From assembly GCA_040877625.1 (NCBI GenBank), contig JBBDNK010000024.1:255272-319271 (forward strand): a stretch of 64,000 nucleotides of DNA, written 5' to 3'. A model generated the notes under the pieces. That model searched no databases, was not told the origin of the DNA, and saw only the letters and a program-made list of their open reading frames with translations. This DNA is from Methylonatrum sp040877625. GTDB lineage: Bacteria > Pseudomonadota > Gammaproteobacteria > Nitrococcales > Aquisalimonadaceae. Below are positions 1 to 8,377 of this stretch, in pieces (positions within the stretch are counted from its first letter, which is position 1; each line of letters begins with the position of its first letter). A program made the position numbers and the translations under genes.

Positions 1-786
1 ATCGTGCACCCGGACGTGCGCCGCATGGTGCTCACCAGCAAGGCTTTTGCCGAGGGTGGCCGCGCCCTGATGTACTTCTGTGCCAGGCAAAGTGACATCG
101 CCCATCGCGGCGATGACCCGGAGGAACGCGCCGTGGCTGAATCGCTGCTCGCCTTTCTCACGCCGATTGCCAAGGGCTTTCTCACCGAAGCGGGCTTCGA
201 GGCCGCCTATGACGGCATGCAGGTATTCGGGGGGCACGGCTACATCAATGAATGGGGGATGGAACAGAACATGCGCGACGCCCGCATATCGACCCTTTAC
301 GAAGGCACGACCGGGATACAGGCACTGGATCTTCTGGGCCGCAAGGTGATGGGCACCGAAGGGGAGACGCTGAAAAGCTTCACCCGCATCGTACACACGT
401 TCTGCCAGGCCAACGCGGATAACCAGGCTATCGCTGAATTCATCGCTCCCCTCTCCGAGTTGAACCGGGAATGGGGCGAACTGACCATGCGCATTGGCAA
501 GGCCGCCATGAGCAACCCTGATGAGGTCGGCGCCGCATCGGTGGACTACCTGATGTACTCAGGCTACGTCACCCTCGCCTACTTTTGGGCGGCCGCTTCC
601 CGTACAGCGGCATTGAAGCTGGCCGACGGCAGCGATGAGGAACGCTTCTATCGGGCCAAACAGCAGACCGCCCGTTTCTATTTCCAGCGCATCTTGCCGC
701 GCACCCGCGCGCATGTGGCGACCATGACCGCCGGAGCCGCGAGCCTGATGGACATGGACGACGCCGACTTCCTCATCGACACCTAG
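1..786 (+). CDS. Acyl-CoA dehydrogenase, C-terminal part (cut by window edge)
   Basis: The reading frame is open at base 1, so only the last 261 residues are present. FGGHGYINEWGMEQ and the following YEGTTGIQALDLLGRK are the C-terminal FAD/substrate-site motifs of long acyl-CoA dehydrogenases (about 590-600 residues, with an extra C-terminal helical domain, as in FadE12/DmdC-like proteins); the Glu of YEGT is the expected catalytic base. The family makes trans-2-enoyl-CoA from acyl-CoA and passes electrons to ETF. The substrate cannot be told from this part. The TAG stop (784-786) lies in the CTAG duplication that flanks a repeat element, so the element inserted at the stop codon without changing the protein. 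Confidence 0.9.
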   Translation: MVHPDVRRMVLTSKAFAEGGRALMYFCARQSDIAHRGDDPEERAVAESLLAFLTPIAKGFLTEAGFEAAYDGMQVFGGHGYINEWGMEQNMRDARISTLYEGTTGIQALDLLGRKVMGTEGETLKSFTRIVHTFCQANADNQAIAEFIAPLSELNREWGELTMRIGKAAMSNPDEVGAASVDYLMYSGYVTLAYFWAAASRTAALKLADGSDEERFYRAKQQTARFYFQRILPRTRAHVATMTAGAASLMDMDDADFLIDT

Positions 787-956
787 GGAGCCTCTGATTT
801 ATTCCCATGGGGCTCTGCGGAGCCATCGGCGCGCACTGGCAAGGCGGCGTTCGCAGGCAATGGCCGTCGCCCTTGGCAAGAACGCCAACGCAGTCCAGTA
901 CGCGCCGATGGCCCGCCCTGCGGGGCTATGCAGCATGGGAATAAATCAGAGGCTCC
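787..956. mobile_element. Full-length MITE-like repeat, copy A (170 bp)
   Basis: The element begins GGAGCCTCTGATTTATTCCC and ends with the inverted copy (GGGAATAAATCAGAGGCTCC), giving terminal inverted repeats of about 25 bp. It is flanked by CTAG on both sides (783-786 and 957-960), which looks like a 4-bp target duplication of the YTAR type used by IS5-group elements. It has no convincing ORF. The interior is GC-rich and is shared with the copies at 30.7 and 32.0 kb. The left CTAG contains the stop codon of the acyl-CoA dehydrogenase gene. Confidence 0.85.
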
Positions 957-973
957 CTAGCACCCCGATGCTG

Positions 974-1495
974 TCACCCCTGCGGAGTCCAGGTGCCGGG
1001 CGTGAGGTGTTCGGTGCCTTTGACGCGAATTTCCGGATGCCGTTTCAGGACCCGCTGCCTGGCAATTTCAACTTCGTCGTCCGGCACGTCCACCATCATG
1101 AGCACCGCGCCCTCCCCCATGGCGTCTTCAGTATCCGCCACCTGCTGCCGGTCCATGCCAGCGCCGATCATTGCCGCGGCCCAGCTGCCTATGCCCGCGC
1201 CAACCAGCGTCACTATCGCAATCACGGCGAAGCCCATCGGTGTACTCACGGGCAGACTGACCGCCGCCACGATACCGCCGAGCACGCCCGCGCCGGCGCC
1301 AAGTAAAACACCACGCTTCAACGCCGGAACCAGATCCGAAGACTGGGCGACAGTCGCCTCAGGCAATCCTTCCATGCCGGCCTCACGCCTCGATACCAGA
1401 TGCAGCCTGTCATCTCCCACACCCGAATCGCGAAACTCTTTCACCAGACCTCTGGCATCCTCCAACGAGGGAAGAAGAAAATAGATACGATGCAT
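974..1495 (-). CDS. Small two-TM membrane protein, general-stress (DUF1269/YflT-like) type
   Basis: I chose the ATG at 1495 because AGGAGG lies just upstream (1500-1505) and residues upstream of it look non-coding; the product has 173 residues. The N-terminus (MHRIYFLLPSLEDARGLVKE) resembles the ferredoxin-like half of general-stress 17M/DUF1269 proteins. A Gly-rich double membrane segment follows (residues about 60-110, with GAGAGVLGG and GAGIGSWAA), then an acidic tail (MMVDVPDDEVEIARQRV) that may form a second ferredoxin-like strand set. It probably sits in the inner membrane; function unknown. It is divergent from the cardiolipin synthase-like gene, in a region of stress/envelope genes. 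Confidence 0.7.
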   Translation of the reverse strand: MHRIYFLLPSLEDARGLVKEFRDSGVGDDRLHLVSRREAGMEGLPEATVAQSSDLVPALKRGVLLGAGAGVLGGIVAAVSLPVSTPMGFAVIAIVTLVGAGIGSWAAAMIGAGMDRQQVADTEDAMGEGAVLMMVDVPDDEVEIARQRVLKRHPEIRVKGTEHLTPGTWTPQG

Positions 1496-1700
1496 AGTTC
1501 CTCCTTTGCGCATTTGCAGACCAGCATCAACCCGAGCGTATGCTCCCTCTTCCTCCACGCGCGCCGGGCATACGCGACCGTTACCGGTTCTGACAGTCAG
1601 GGTGAGAACAAAGTTTGCATTTAGCCGGTGTACCTGCTGCTGTTTACTTTCCCGTCGCCGCGCAGGCCATACTGGTGTACGCACGACCGAATTCAGAACA

Positions 1701-2849
1701 ATGCAGACCACGCATGGACCGCCGCCTTCGCGACAACACGGAGCGCCGACAGTCGTGAAACGTGTGCCGTACACCGGTCATCAGCTCTACTTCGACGGTG
1801 ACACCCTTTATCAGGACATGCTCCGGAGCATCGACCAGGCTCGGCATCGTGTCTGGATTGAGAGCTATATCTTCGCTGCCGACCATACAGGGCGGCGCTT
1901 TGGCGCCGCCCTGGCTCGCGCCGCGCGCCGGGGCCTGGACGTGCGGCTGCACCTGGATGCGGCCGGCAGCCTGTTTCTGATTCCCCGGAAATTTCTCAAA
2001 ACTCTGGAACTTGCAGGTGTACGCGTACGTACTTTTCACCGCTGGTCCTGGCGCGACCCGTGGCGTTACAACCGCAGAAATCATTGCAAGCTACTGATAA
2101 CGGACAGCGCGTCAGTCTATCTCGGCGGTTTCAACATTCACGACCAGAGCAGCCGAATCAGCTCCGGCGAACGCTGCTGGCGCGACACGCATATCCGCCT
2201 GGACAGGCTTGATCTGGTCCGGCGGGCTGCCGATGTCTTCAACCTGTTCTGGACCCGACGGCTGCCTCGTCGTCTGCGCCGTGCCGCACCCCCGGACCTG
2301 TTTGTCGGAGACTCGCTGGTCACCAACCGCATTCCTCGCCACAGACACGCCCTAAGGCGGCTTTTTCGGCTTGGACTATTGCACTCCCGCCAACGGGTCC
2401 TTCTAACCACACCCTATTTCGCGCCGGACCGCCGCACGCGCAGACACCTGGTCCAGGCTGCCGCCCGCGGCGCCGAGGTCTGCCTGCTGCTGCCCGCCGT
2501 CAGCGACAACCGCATTACCCAGATGGCCGCGCGCTATCTCTACGAACGTCTGCTCCGGGCAGGCATTCGCATCTACGAATACAATCCTCGTCCCCTGCAC
2601 GCGAAAACCATCGTCGTGGACGGGAAATGGGCCAGCATCGGAACCGCTAACCTTGATTACCGCAGTCTGTTTCACAATTACGAGATCAACTTTGTCACCG
2701 ACAACCCGGAAATTTGCCGCGGCATGGAAACCATCTTTGAATCCGATCTCTCCGAGTCCACCGAAATCACGCTGACGAGTCTGAGGAAATTCGGCCTATG
2801 GGAACGACTGGGCGGGCGCATCGGCTGGCGCCTGCGCTGGTGGCTTTGA
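1701..2849 (+). CDS. Phospholipase D-family cardiolipin synthase-like protein
   Basis: With the ATG at 1701 the protein has 382 residues. It carries two HxK(x)4D phosphodiesterase motifs, HCKLLITD at about residue 128 and HAKTIVVD at about residue 300, each followed by the usual Gly/Asn-rich segment (YLGGFN; SIGTANLDYRS). This is the bacterial cardiolipin synthase layout without N-terminal membrane segments, as in ClsB. Such enzymes join phosphatidyl groups to glycerol or phosphatidylglycerol at the inner membrane. The open frame extends to 1506, but the extra N-terminus is Arg/Ser-rich and probably untranslated. An SDR gene follows 94 bp downstream. The exact substrate is not determined. Confidence 0.88.
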   Translation: MQTTHGPPPSRQHGAPTVVKRVPYTGHQLYFDGDTLYQDMLRSIDQARHRVWIESYIFAADHTGRRFGAALARAARRGLDVRLHLDAAGSLFLIPRKFLKTLELAGVRVRTFHRWSWRDPWRYNRRNHCKLLITDSASVYLGGFNIHDQSSRISSGERCWRDTHIRLDRLDLVRRAADVFNLFWTRRLPRRLRRAAPPDLFVGDSLVTNRIPRHRHALRRLFRLGLLHSRQRVLLTTPYFAPDRRTRRHLVQAAARGAEVCLLLPAVSDNRITQMAARYLYERLLRAGIRIYEYNPRPLHAKTIVVDGKWASIGTANLDYRSLFHNYEINFVTDNPEICRGMETIFESDLSESTEITLTSLRKFGLWERLGGRIGWRLRWWL

Positions 2850-2943
2850 CACCGACCGAAACACTGTCACGAACCAACTCCCGGTACTACTATTTATTAA
2901 GAAGACACTGATGGAGAAACACACACCAGCCGGGGAGGCAGCT

Positions 2944-3816
2944 ATGTCCGGCTCCTACCGTGACAAGGATGAACGTCGGAAGGGCCAGACCCAGGAGCAT
3001 CAGCCGGGTTCGGAACGAGCCATGGAACCGCCGCCGGCTGTGATCCGCGAAGGCTATCGCGGCAGTGGCCGACTGGCGAACCGTGTCGCGCTGATTACTG
3101 GCGGCGACAGCGGCATCGGCCGCAGCGTTGCCGTCCATTACGCCCGGGAGGGAGCCGACGTCGGGCTGGTCTACCTGGAAGAAGACCAGGATGCGGCGGA
3201 AACGCGACGGCTGGTCGAGAAAGAAGGTCGCCGTTGTGAAAGCTGGCGGGGTGACCTGGCGCAATCGGACTTCTGCAACACCCTTGTAAGTGAGATGAAA
3301 CAACGGTTCGGCCGCCTGGACATCCTCGTAAACAACGCGGCGGAACAGCACCCCCGGCAGCGTATCGAAGACATCAGCGACGATCAGCTTCGGCGCACCT
3401 TCGAGACCAACGTGTTCGGCAGTTTCTATCTGATCCGTGCCGCAGTGCCCCTGCTTCGCAAGGGCGGGGTCATCATCAGTACAACGTCGGTGGTTGCCTA
3501 CCGCGGCAGCGCCGATCTGATTGACTATTCGGCCACCAAGGGCGCCCTCGTTTCGCTGACACGCTCGCTGGCACAGGCACTGGTTGACGAGGGCATCCGG
3601 GTCAACGCCGTGGCGCCCGGCCCCATCTGGACGCCGCTTATCCCCTCGACCTTCGATGCCGAAAAGGTAGAACACTTCGGCGAGGACAAACCCATGAAGC
3701 GAGCCGGTCAGCCGGCCGAAGTGGCGCCCAGCTATGTCTTCCTGGCATCCGAGGATGCCAGCTATATGACCGGCCAGGTGCTGCATCCAAACGGCGGGGA
3801 TTACATGTCCACCTGA
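2944..3816 (+). CDS. Short-chain dehydrogenase (YghA-like SDR)
   Basis: The start at 2944 has GGGGAGG at good spacing; an earlier ATG at 2911 has no ribosome site. The product has 290 residues. It shows the long charged N-terminal extension typical of the YghA/YhxC group, the nucleotide motif TGGDSGIG (about residues 52-59), NNAAEQ, and the catalytic set STTSVVAY...YSATKGA. The family reduces or oxidises aldehydes and alcohols with NAD(P). In many bacteria this group belongs to general stress regulons, which agrees with its neighbours here. Substrate unknown. Confidence 0.88.
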   Translation: MSGSYRDKDERRKGQTQEHQPGSERAMEPPPAVIREGYRGSGRLANRVALITGGDSGIGRSVAVHYAREGADVGLVYLEEDQDAAETRRLVEKEGRRCESWRGDLAQSDFCNTLVSEMKQRFGRLDILVNNAAEQHPRQRIEDISDDQLRRTFETNVFGSFYLIRAAVPLLRKGGVIISTTSVVAYRGSADLIDYSATKGALVSLTRSLAQALVDEGIRVNAVAPGPIWTPLIPSTFDAEKVEHFGEDKPMKRAGQPAEVAPSYVFLASEDASYMTGQVLHPNGGDYMST

Positions 3817-3939
3817 CCACGCCTCCGACAGGATCCGCATGGACATCCGGGACGCTGTTTATCGAGCTAGACTGGAAGACAGGAAGCATGGCCATACGCG
3901 CACGTTGACATCCATCGTTACCGGAGAGGGACCTCCTGT

Positions 3940-4128
3940 ATGGGTATCGAAGTAGGCGGCATATTCGGCTTTATTCTGCTGGTGCTGGTCATCTGGGCCA
4001 TTATCAGCATCATCAGAAGCCCGGCGGGGATCGGTGTAAAGGTACTCTGGATTCTGTTGGTGATTATCCTTCCCTTGCTCGGTTTCATCATCTGGCTACT
4101 GTTCGGCCCCAAAGCCAGCCATGGTTAG
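3940..4128 (+). CDS. Small PLDc_N-type membrane protein
   Basis: This 62-residue protein is almost entirely two hydrophobic helices (residues about 8-26 and 33-54) with the end motif GFIIWLLFGPKAS. The two-helix pattern and the FIIWLLFGP ending match the phospholipase D-nuclease N-terminal (PLDc_N) domain that occurs alone in small proteins and at the N-terminus of cardiolipin synthases. The PLD-like gene 1.1 kb upstream lacks such a membrane segment, so this could be its membrane partner; that is inference. GAGAGGG lies upstream of the ATG. Confidence 0.7.
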   Translation: MGIEVGGIFGFILLVLVIWAIISIIRSPAGIGVKVLWILLVIILPLLGFIIWLLFGPKASHG

Positions 4129-4243
4129 CGGCAGGATCACCGCAACCAACGCCGGTGACCCCGATGAGCCGCGATCCATGACAGACAAGAAGCCGTGACC
4201 TACCCTCAAGGGATACTTGCACAGACAGGGAGGAGCCACGGCG

Positions 4244-4477
4244 ATGTTCCGCTTCTTCGGTCCACCCCCACCGCCACCCGGTCTGTCGGACAAGGAAAAG
4301 GCCCGGCACCCAAGCTGGCGACGCACGACACGCAAGTACCGGCTGAAGAAAAAGATCGTCCGCGATCTCTGGATCGGCTCGGGACTGCTGATGATCCCTG
4401 CACCCCCGATGCTGGTGCTGGTGCTGGCGCTTACCACCGTCCTGCTATCGCTCGTTATTCTCGATGAAACACCCTGA
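4244..4477 (+). CDS. Hypothetical small protein with poly-Pro tract and one or two TM helices
   Basis: The ATG at 4244 follows GGGAGGA at proper spacing; an in-frame ATG at 4217 is less well placed. The 77-residue product begins MFRFFG and then has six prolines, a basic stretch (KARHPSWRRTTRKYRLKKK) and a C-terminal hydrophobic region of about 35 residues. I do not recognise the family. The gene ends 10 bp before the repeat copy at 4487. Confidence 0.55.
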   Translation: MFRFFGPPPPPPGLSDKEKARHPSWRRTTRKYRLKKKIVRDLWIGSGLLMIPAPPMLVLVLALTTVLLSLVILDETP

Positions 4478-4486
4478 ATGCTGGCA

Positions 4487-4568
4487 CTAGGGAGACACTG
4501 ATGTATTCCCATGGAGCGCTGGCTTTGCAGCGTGCCCGGTGGCAAGGCGCGGCTCGCAGGCAATGGCG
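4487..4568. repeat. MITE-like repeat, partial copy D, forming the 3' end of a CDS
   Basis: CTAG (4487-4490) is followed by GGAGACACTGATGTATTCCC and about 50 bp of the shared interior (GCTTTGCAGCGTGCCC and so on). The other terminal repeat is missing. The minus-strand PhaC-like gene reads into this copy and stops at the TAG inside the CTAG, so about its last 26 residues are element-derived. Confidence 0.75.
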
Positions 4569-5590
4569 TGAAACCACTGCAGAATGATTGGCCAGATGTA
4601 GCGATGCGTGTAGCGCCCTACCAGGACGCCGACATGCTGCAATGCCACGCCGATATCACCCGGGTAGTACAGGACGCGGCGTTCATTGCTGGCAATGACT
4701 TGATGAAACTGCAATATGGATCCTTGCGGAATGACGCGCGACACCGGATTCACCACGCTGACCACCGGAGCAATAATATTGGCGGGCTTCGCCAGCCTGC
4801 CATTGACCGATAACCGGCCCAGCAAAAAGAGATTGCGGCGATACAGCCTCTCAACCACATCCGCCAGCAGGCGGCCGGACATGGGTATTTCATCCATCGT
4901 CCACCTCATTACCCGCAAATGCGTTTGCATAGCCTCCAGCTGGCCCTGGCTACACCACCAGTCCAACAGCCGCTCACCGATGAACACATTCGGTGCCGCG
5001 ATGGCACCCGCCGCACTGAGCATGGCACCGGGGACCCCATCCGGCATGACAGTCAGCCAGTCCGTCGGCGGCGAAGCATCCACCAGCGCTTTCAGCGGAC
5101 CACCGTGGCGTTCGAACTCAAGAGGCGCTTCCAGCAACGCCAGGCCTCGGACCCGCTGCGGATACAGCGCGCTGAATATGGCGGCAAATACACCGCCCAG
5201 GGAATGACCTGCCAGGAACACCCGTTCCTGGTCTGCGGCCTCCGCGATGCGGGCCACGCATTCCCGGATCAACCTGTCCGCATACATATCGAAACCGAAG
5301 CCCTGTTCCTCCGGACCCGGCTCCAGCCAATCCAGCAGATAAACCCTGAAACCCGCACGCAGTGCATGGCGAACGACGCTGCATTTCGGGCAGAGATCCC
5401 AGATGTACGAATGCTTTATGGGTGCCGGAACGAGTAGTAGCGCCGGGGCGTTAGCGTCCGGCTCCGGGTACGACAGCAATTTGACACCGCGCGTGGCAAA
5501 CAGCACCCGGAAAGGCGTCCGCTGCGGTCCGAGCCCGGCAACATCCAATGCCAGACCACCAAGGCGCCGCCATTGGTCCATCTGCACCAC
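4487..5590 (-). CDS. PhaC-like alpha/beta hydrolase with Ser nucleophile
   Basis: The 367-residue protein resembles class I/III polyhydroxyalkanoate synthases in fold and order: LLLVPAPIKHSYIWDL near the N-terminus, a nucleophile elbow AGHSLGG at about residue 130, and a C-terminal QHVGVLVGRYTHRYIWP segment with the catalytic His. PHA synthases use Cys in the elbow (GxCxG); here it is Ser, so it may be a hydrolase, depolymerase or transacylase acting on PHA or its oligomers. It is divergent from a phasin gene, which supports a PHA role. The final ~26 residues come from the repeat element. The start is uncertain (GTG at 5590 or ATG at 5581). Confidence 0.75.
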   Translation of the reverse strand: MVQMDQWRRLGGLALDVAGLGPQRTPFRVLFATRGVKLLSYPEPDANAPALLLVPAPIKHSYIWDLCPKCSVVRHALRAGFRVYLLDWLEPGPEEQGFGFDMYADRLIRECVARIAEAADQERVFLAGHSLGGVFAAIFSALYPQRVRGLALLEAPLEFERHGGPLKALVDASPPTDWLTVMPDGVPGAMLSAAGAIAAPNVFIGERLLDWWCSQGQLEAMQTHLRVMRWTMDEIPMSGRLLADVVERLYRRNLFLLGRLSVNGRLAKPANIIAPVVSVVNPVSRVIPQGSILQFHQVIASNERRVLYYPGDIGVALQHVGVLVGRYTHRYIWPIILQWFHAIACEPRLATGHAAKPALHGNTSVSP

Positions 5591-5726
5591 GACAAAACCT
5601 ACTAGGACAATAAGTTACGCCATTATCAAGCTTGGGCGTCGGGTGTGGTCCCCACAATCGCATCATGAAATGACAACTTGAATAGCAAGTTACAAGTTTA
5701 GGCAAAAGGAAACGCTTGACGAAGAA

Positions 5727-5764
5727 TTGTTGCGCCGCACAACAACACTTGTTATGCTGCAACG
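5727..5764. promoter_or_regulatory. Putative PhaR-type operators upstream of phasin 1
   Basis: TTGTTGCGCCGCACAACAA (5727-5745) is an inverted repeat, followed by a weaker copy TTGTTATGCTGCAACG (5749-5764). The same pattern occurs twice before the second phasin gene and once before the 68-residue gene at 24.2 kb. A -35-like TTGACG (5716-5721) lies just upstream, so binding would block transcription. Assignment to a PhaR-type repressor is inference from the target genes. Confidence 0.6.
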
Positions 5765-5797
5765 CGTCATACAGATTTCCTGTACGGAGGACACCCC

Positions 5798-6427
5798 ATG
5801 AACGAAGAAACAATGCGTACTCTGAATTCGCAGTTCAATCAGATTTCCGTTCCCGCACGCAAGTTCGCCGAGCTGAGCCTGGACCACGTCCAGAAACTCG
5901 CCGCGTTTCAACTGGATGCCGGGCGGAATTACCTGGCACTGGCGCTGAATCAGGCCCGCTCCGCTGTCGAGTTCAACGACCCGAAGGGCTTTCAGACCTT
6001 CATCTCCGGTCAGCAGAAGCTGCTGCAGTCACTCGCCCAACGCCTCGGCGAGGATGCCCAGACCGTGGCCGCGTACAACCGCGACTATGCGGAGGCGGCA
6101 ATTAACCTGACACAGAAGAGCGCGCAGGATAGCGCCGCTGTTGCTGCCGCTGTAACGCCGATCAAGGCTGTTCAGACTGCTGTCGCCACTGCTGCGGCGG
6201 CTGCCCCGGTTGGCGTTGCGGCTGACGTGGCGACCAGCGCCGCTCCGACGGTGGTTGCCAGTGCCAAACCAGCGGCGGCTGTCAGTGAGCCAGTTGCCAC
6301 GCCCGAGGTTGTCACTGCGCCGGCACGCAAGGCTCCGGCAAAGAGCGCACCGAAGACTGCCGAAAAGTCAGCGCCGAAGGCAACTCCCAAGGTTGCCGCC
6401 CGGTCCGCGGCCAAGAAGTCCGTATAA
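5798..6427 (+). CDS. Phasin family protein with Ala/Pro/Lys-rich tail
   Basis: The 209-residue protein starts behind GGAGG. Residues 1-115 form the amphipathic phasin domain (FAELSLDHVQKLAAFQLDAG, then repeated Gln/Ala helices). Residues about 115-209 are a low-complexity tail of Ala, Val, Pro and, at the end, Lys (APKTAEKSAPKATPKVAARS), like the histone-H1-type tail of PHA proteins that bind DNA. Phasins coat PHA granules; a basic tail may tie granules to the nucleoid, which is inference. It is divergent from the PhaC-like gene, has two operator copies upstream and a strong terminator downstream. Confidence 0.88.
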   Translation: MNEETMRTLNSQFNQISVPARKFAELSLDHVQKLAAFQLDAGRNYLALALNQARSAVEFNDPKGFQTFISGQQKLLQSLAQRLGEDAQTVAAYNRDYAEAAINLTQKSAQDSAAVAAAVTPIKAVQTAVATAAAAAPVGVAADVATSAAPTVVASAKPAAAVSEPVATPEVVTAPARKAPAKSAPKTAEKSAPKATPKVAARSAAKKSV

Positions 6428-6445
6428 CTCGCCCACCGCGCGTCC

Positions 6446-6479
6446 AAAGGCCGATCTCCCAAGGTCGGCCTTTGTTTTT
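6446..6479 (+). terminator. Rho-independent terminator after phasin 1
   Basis: A 9-bp perfect stem (AAAGGCCGA at 6446-6454 with TCGGCCTTT at 6465-6473) is followed by GTTTTT. Confidence 0.9.
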
Positions 6480-6796
6480 CAACCGCCCAATCACCCCCCC
6501 TATCCGGCAGACTCTCGAACAGGCCGACCAGACGCGGGCAGGAAGCCATCTCCAGAACAGAAAAAGGCCAGGCGCCGATACGGGCAACCCGCACGTCAAC
6601 GCCTGACCTCCCCCCCGACTTCAGCACATCCGTGGTCTGATGTCATAGCCACGTTGAATACTCGGGTTACCCCTATGCTGCCCCTGTAAACTGCGCCATA
6701 CCGTGAAACACTTCTCGGTCCATGGCCTCTAAGGAGCCTCTGATGTATTCCCATGGGGCGCCCTAAGCACTGCAACAGACGTCAGGCACCATTGCC
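6480..6796. other. Intergenic region, no gene seen
   Basis: The region between the phasin terminator and the FkbM gene shows no credible coding frame. It holds the 30-bp repeat derivative at 6733-6762 and probably the promoter of the methyltransferase gene. Confidence 0.6.
6733..6762. repeat. 30-bp mini derivative of the MITE-like repeat, copy E
   Basis: The unit starts GGAGCCTCTGATGTATTCCC and ends GGCGCC, and is only 30 bp long. It is flanked by CTAA on both sides (6729-6732 and 6763-6766), a perfect 4-bp direct duplication of the YTAR type. Confidence 0.75.
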
Positions 6797-7621
6797 ATGG
6801 GACCGTCCCTGAGAGAGGCTGTCGGCATGACGACTCCAACCAGACCCTCCACGCCGGTGCAGGGCCGCAGCAGACTTGCCGGCCTGCGCCGTACGCTGGG
6901 CATCTTGCGCTCGGTGATGATCTACTGGCGGCCCGGCCGGCAAGGTCCGTTGCGGCAGCTCTATCGGCAGTTTGTCGGCAAGGATGACCTGGTATTCGAC
7001 GTCGGCGCCCACCTGGGCGATCGAACCGCGGCATTCGCCTCACTGGGAGCCCGAGTGGTGGCCCTGGAGCCCCAACCGGAGATGCATGCCTGGCTGAACC
7101 GCCTGGTTGGCGGCAAGCCGGGCGTAACCATTCTCGCCGAAGCCGTTGGGGCAGAGGCAGGCACCGCCGATCTGGCCATCAGCCGGGCGACGCCCACGGT
7201 TTCCACGTTGTCGGCAGACTGGCGCCGTACCATCGGAGACAGGAACCCCGGCTTCCGGCGTGTGCAATGGGAAGACACCGTCTCGGTCCCGGTCACGACG
7301 CTGGACCGGTTGATCGATCAGTACGGCGTACCGGCCTTCTGCAAGATCGATGTCGAGGGCTACGAGGCGCAGGTACTGGCCGGACTGAGCCGTGCCATTC
7401 CCGCGTTGTCCGTGGAATTCGTCCCGGGAGCCATGGACGTGGCCATCGCCTGCGTCGATCGGCTCAGCGAGCTTGGACCCTACGAGTTCAATGTGATCTA
7501 CGGAGAGCAGCGGCAATTCACGCTGGCACAGTGGAAATCGGCGGAAGGCATCAAGAGCTGGCTGAGCAGCGTTGCCGGATCCGCGTCCTCCGGAGACATC
7601 TATGCCCGGCTGCCTCGGTAA
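6797..7621 (+). CDS. FkbM-family methyltransferase
   Basis: This 274-residue protein has the SAM-binding motif VFDVGAHLGDRTAAFASLGA, the acidic loop VVALEPQP, and the FkbM signature FCKIDVEGYEAQVLAGL. Family members O-methylate sugars or lipids; there is no sugar-synthesis cluster here to point to a substrate. An in-frame ATG at 6827, with GAGAGG upstream, could be the true start. The gene stands alone and converges on def. Confidence 0.88.
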   Translation: MGPSLREAVGMTTPTRPSTPVQGRSRLAGLRRTLGILRSVMIYWRPGRQGPLRQLYRQFVGKDDLVFDVGAHLGDRTAAFASLGARVVALEPQPEMHAWLNRLVGGKPGVTILAEAVGAEAGTADLAISRATPTVSTLSADWRRTIGDRNPGFRRVQWEDTVSVPVTTLDRLIDQYGVPAFCKIDVEGYEAQVLAGLSRAIPALSVEFVPGAMDVAIACVDRLSELGPYEFNVIYGEQRQFTLAQWKSAEGIKSWLSSVAGSASSGDIYARLPR

Positions 7622-7663
7622 GCAGCGTTGGGCAACGGCGATACCGCCTCGGGAAGTCGGCCG

Positions 7664-8179
7664 TTACTGATCCGCCCTGCCTCGTTCCCGCTCCCGCCGA
7701 AGTTGCTGGTAGCGTTTAAGGACCCGTCGGCGGCGCAGATCGCTCAGGTGATCGATATAGAGCCTGCCGTCAATGTGGTCGCACTCGTGCTGCACACAGG
7801 CCGCCTCCAGACCGTGCGCCTCGAACTCATACCATTCACCGTTGAGATCCTGAGCCCGCACACGCACATGGTCGACCCGGCTTCTTGTCGTCTCCCGCGC
7901 CTCGGGTACGGACAGACAGCCCTCGTGCAGTTCCATGGGCTGACCGAGCTTTTCATATTCAGGATTGACCAGCACCCGCAGCGGGTTCTCATCTACCTGC
8001 ATGACCGCAAGGCGCAGGTGCACGCCGATCTGGACGGCCGCAAGTCCGATGCCCTGGGCATCGTGCATGGTTTCGACCATGTCGTCGACGAGCTTGCGCA
8101 GCGCATCGTCGAAAATCTCAACTGCCCTGGAAACCTGACGCAGGCGCGGATCGGGATGATGAACGATGGGGCGGATCAT
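7664..8179 (-). CDS. def: Peptide deformylase
   Basis: All three deformylase motifs are present: GIGLAAVQ (about residues 43-50), EGCLS (86-90, metal-binding Cys) and QHECDH (130-135, two metal-binding His and the catalytic Glu). The enzyme removes the formyl group from the initiator Met of new proteins. GAGGAGG lies just before the ATG at 8179; a TTG at 8182 is the alternative. At about 171 residues it has normal length. It is not next to fmt, unlike the usual def-fmt pair, so it may be a second copy; the window cannot settle that. Confidence 0.95.
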   Translation of the reverse strand: MIRPIVHHPDPRLRQVSRAVEIFDDALRKLVDDMVETMHDAQGIGLAAVQIGVHLRLAVMQVDENPLRVLVNPEYEKLGQPMELHEGCLSVPEARETTRSRVDHVRVRAQDLNGEWYEFEAHGLEAACVQHECDHIDGRLYIDHLSDLRRRRVLKRYQQLRRERERGRADQ

Positions 8180-8377
8180 CAATGCCTCCTCGGGGACCGA
8201 CGCAGGCGCGGGCGGAACCCCTCCGCCGCGGCCGCGCGGACAAACACGGCAATAGCGTACCGCATCCGTGCGTTACCGCGGGAGAGGCCGGCATTCAGAG
8301 GATTGTGCCGGTATGCCGAGCGCTTCCGGATCTGGGCGGCGCGCGGATTTTCGGCACATTCACAAGTCACTGCCGAA

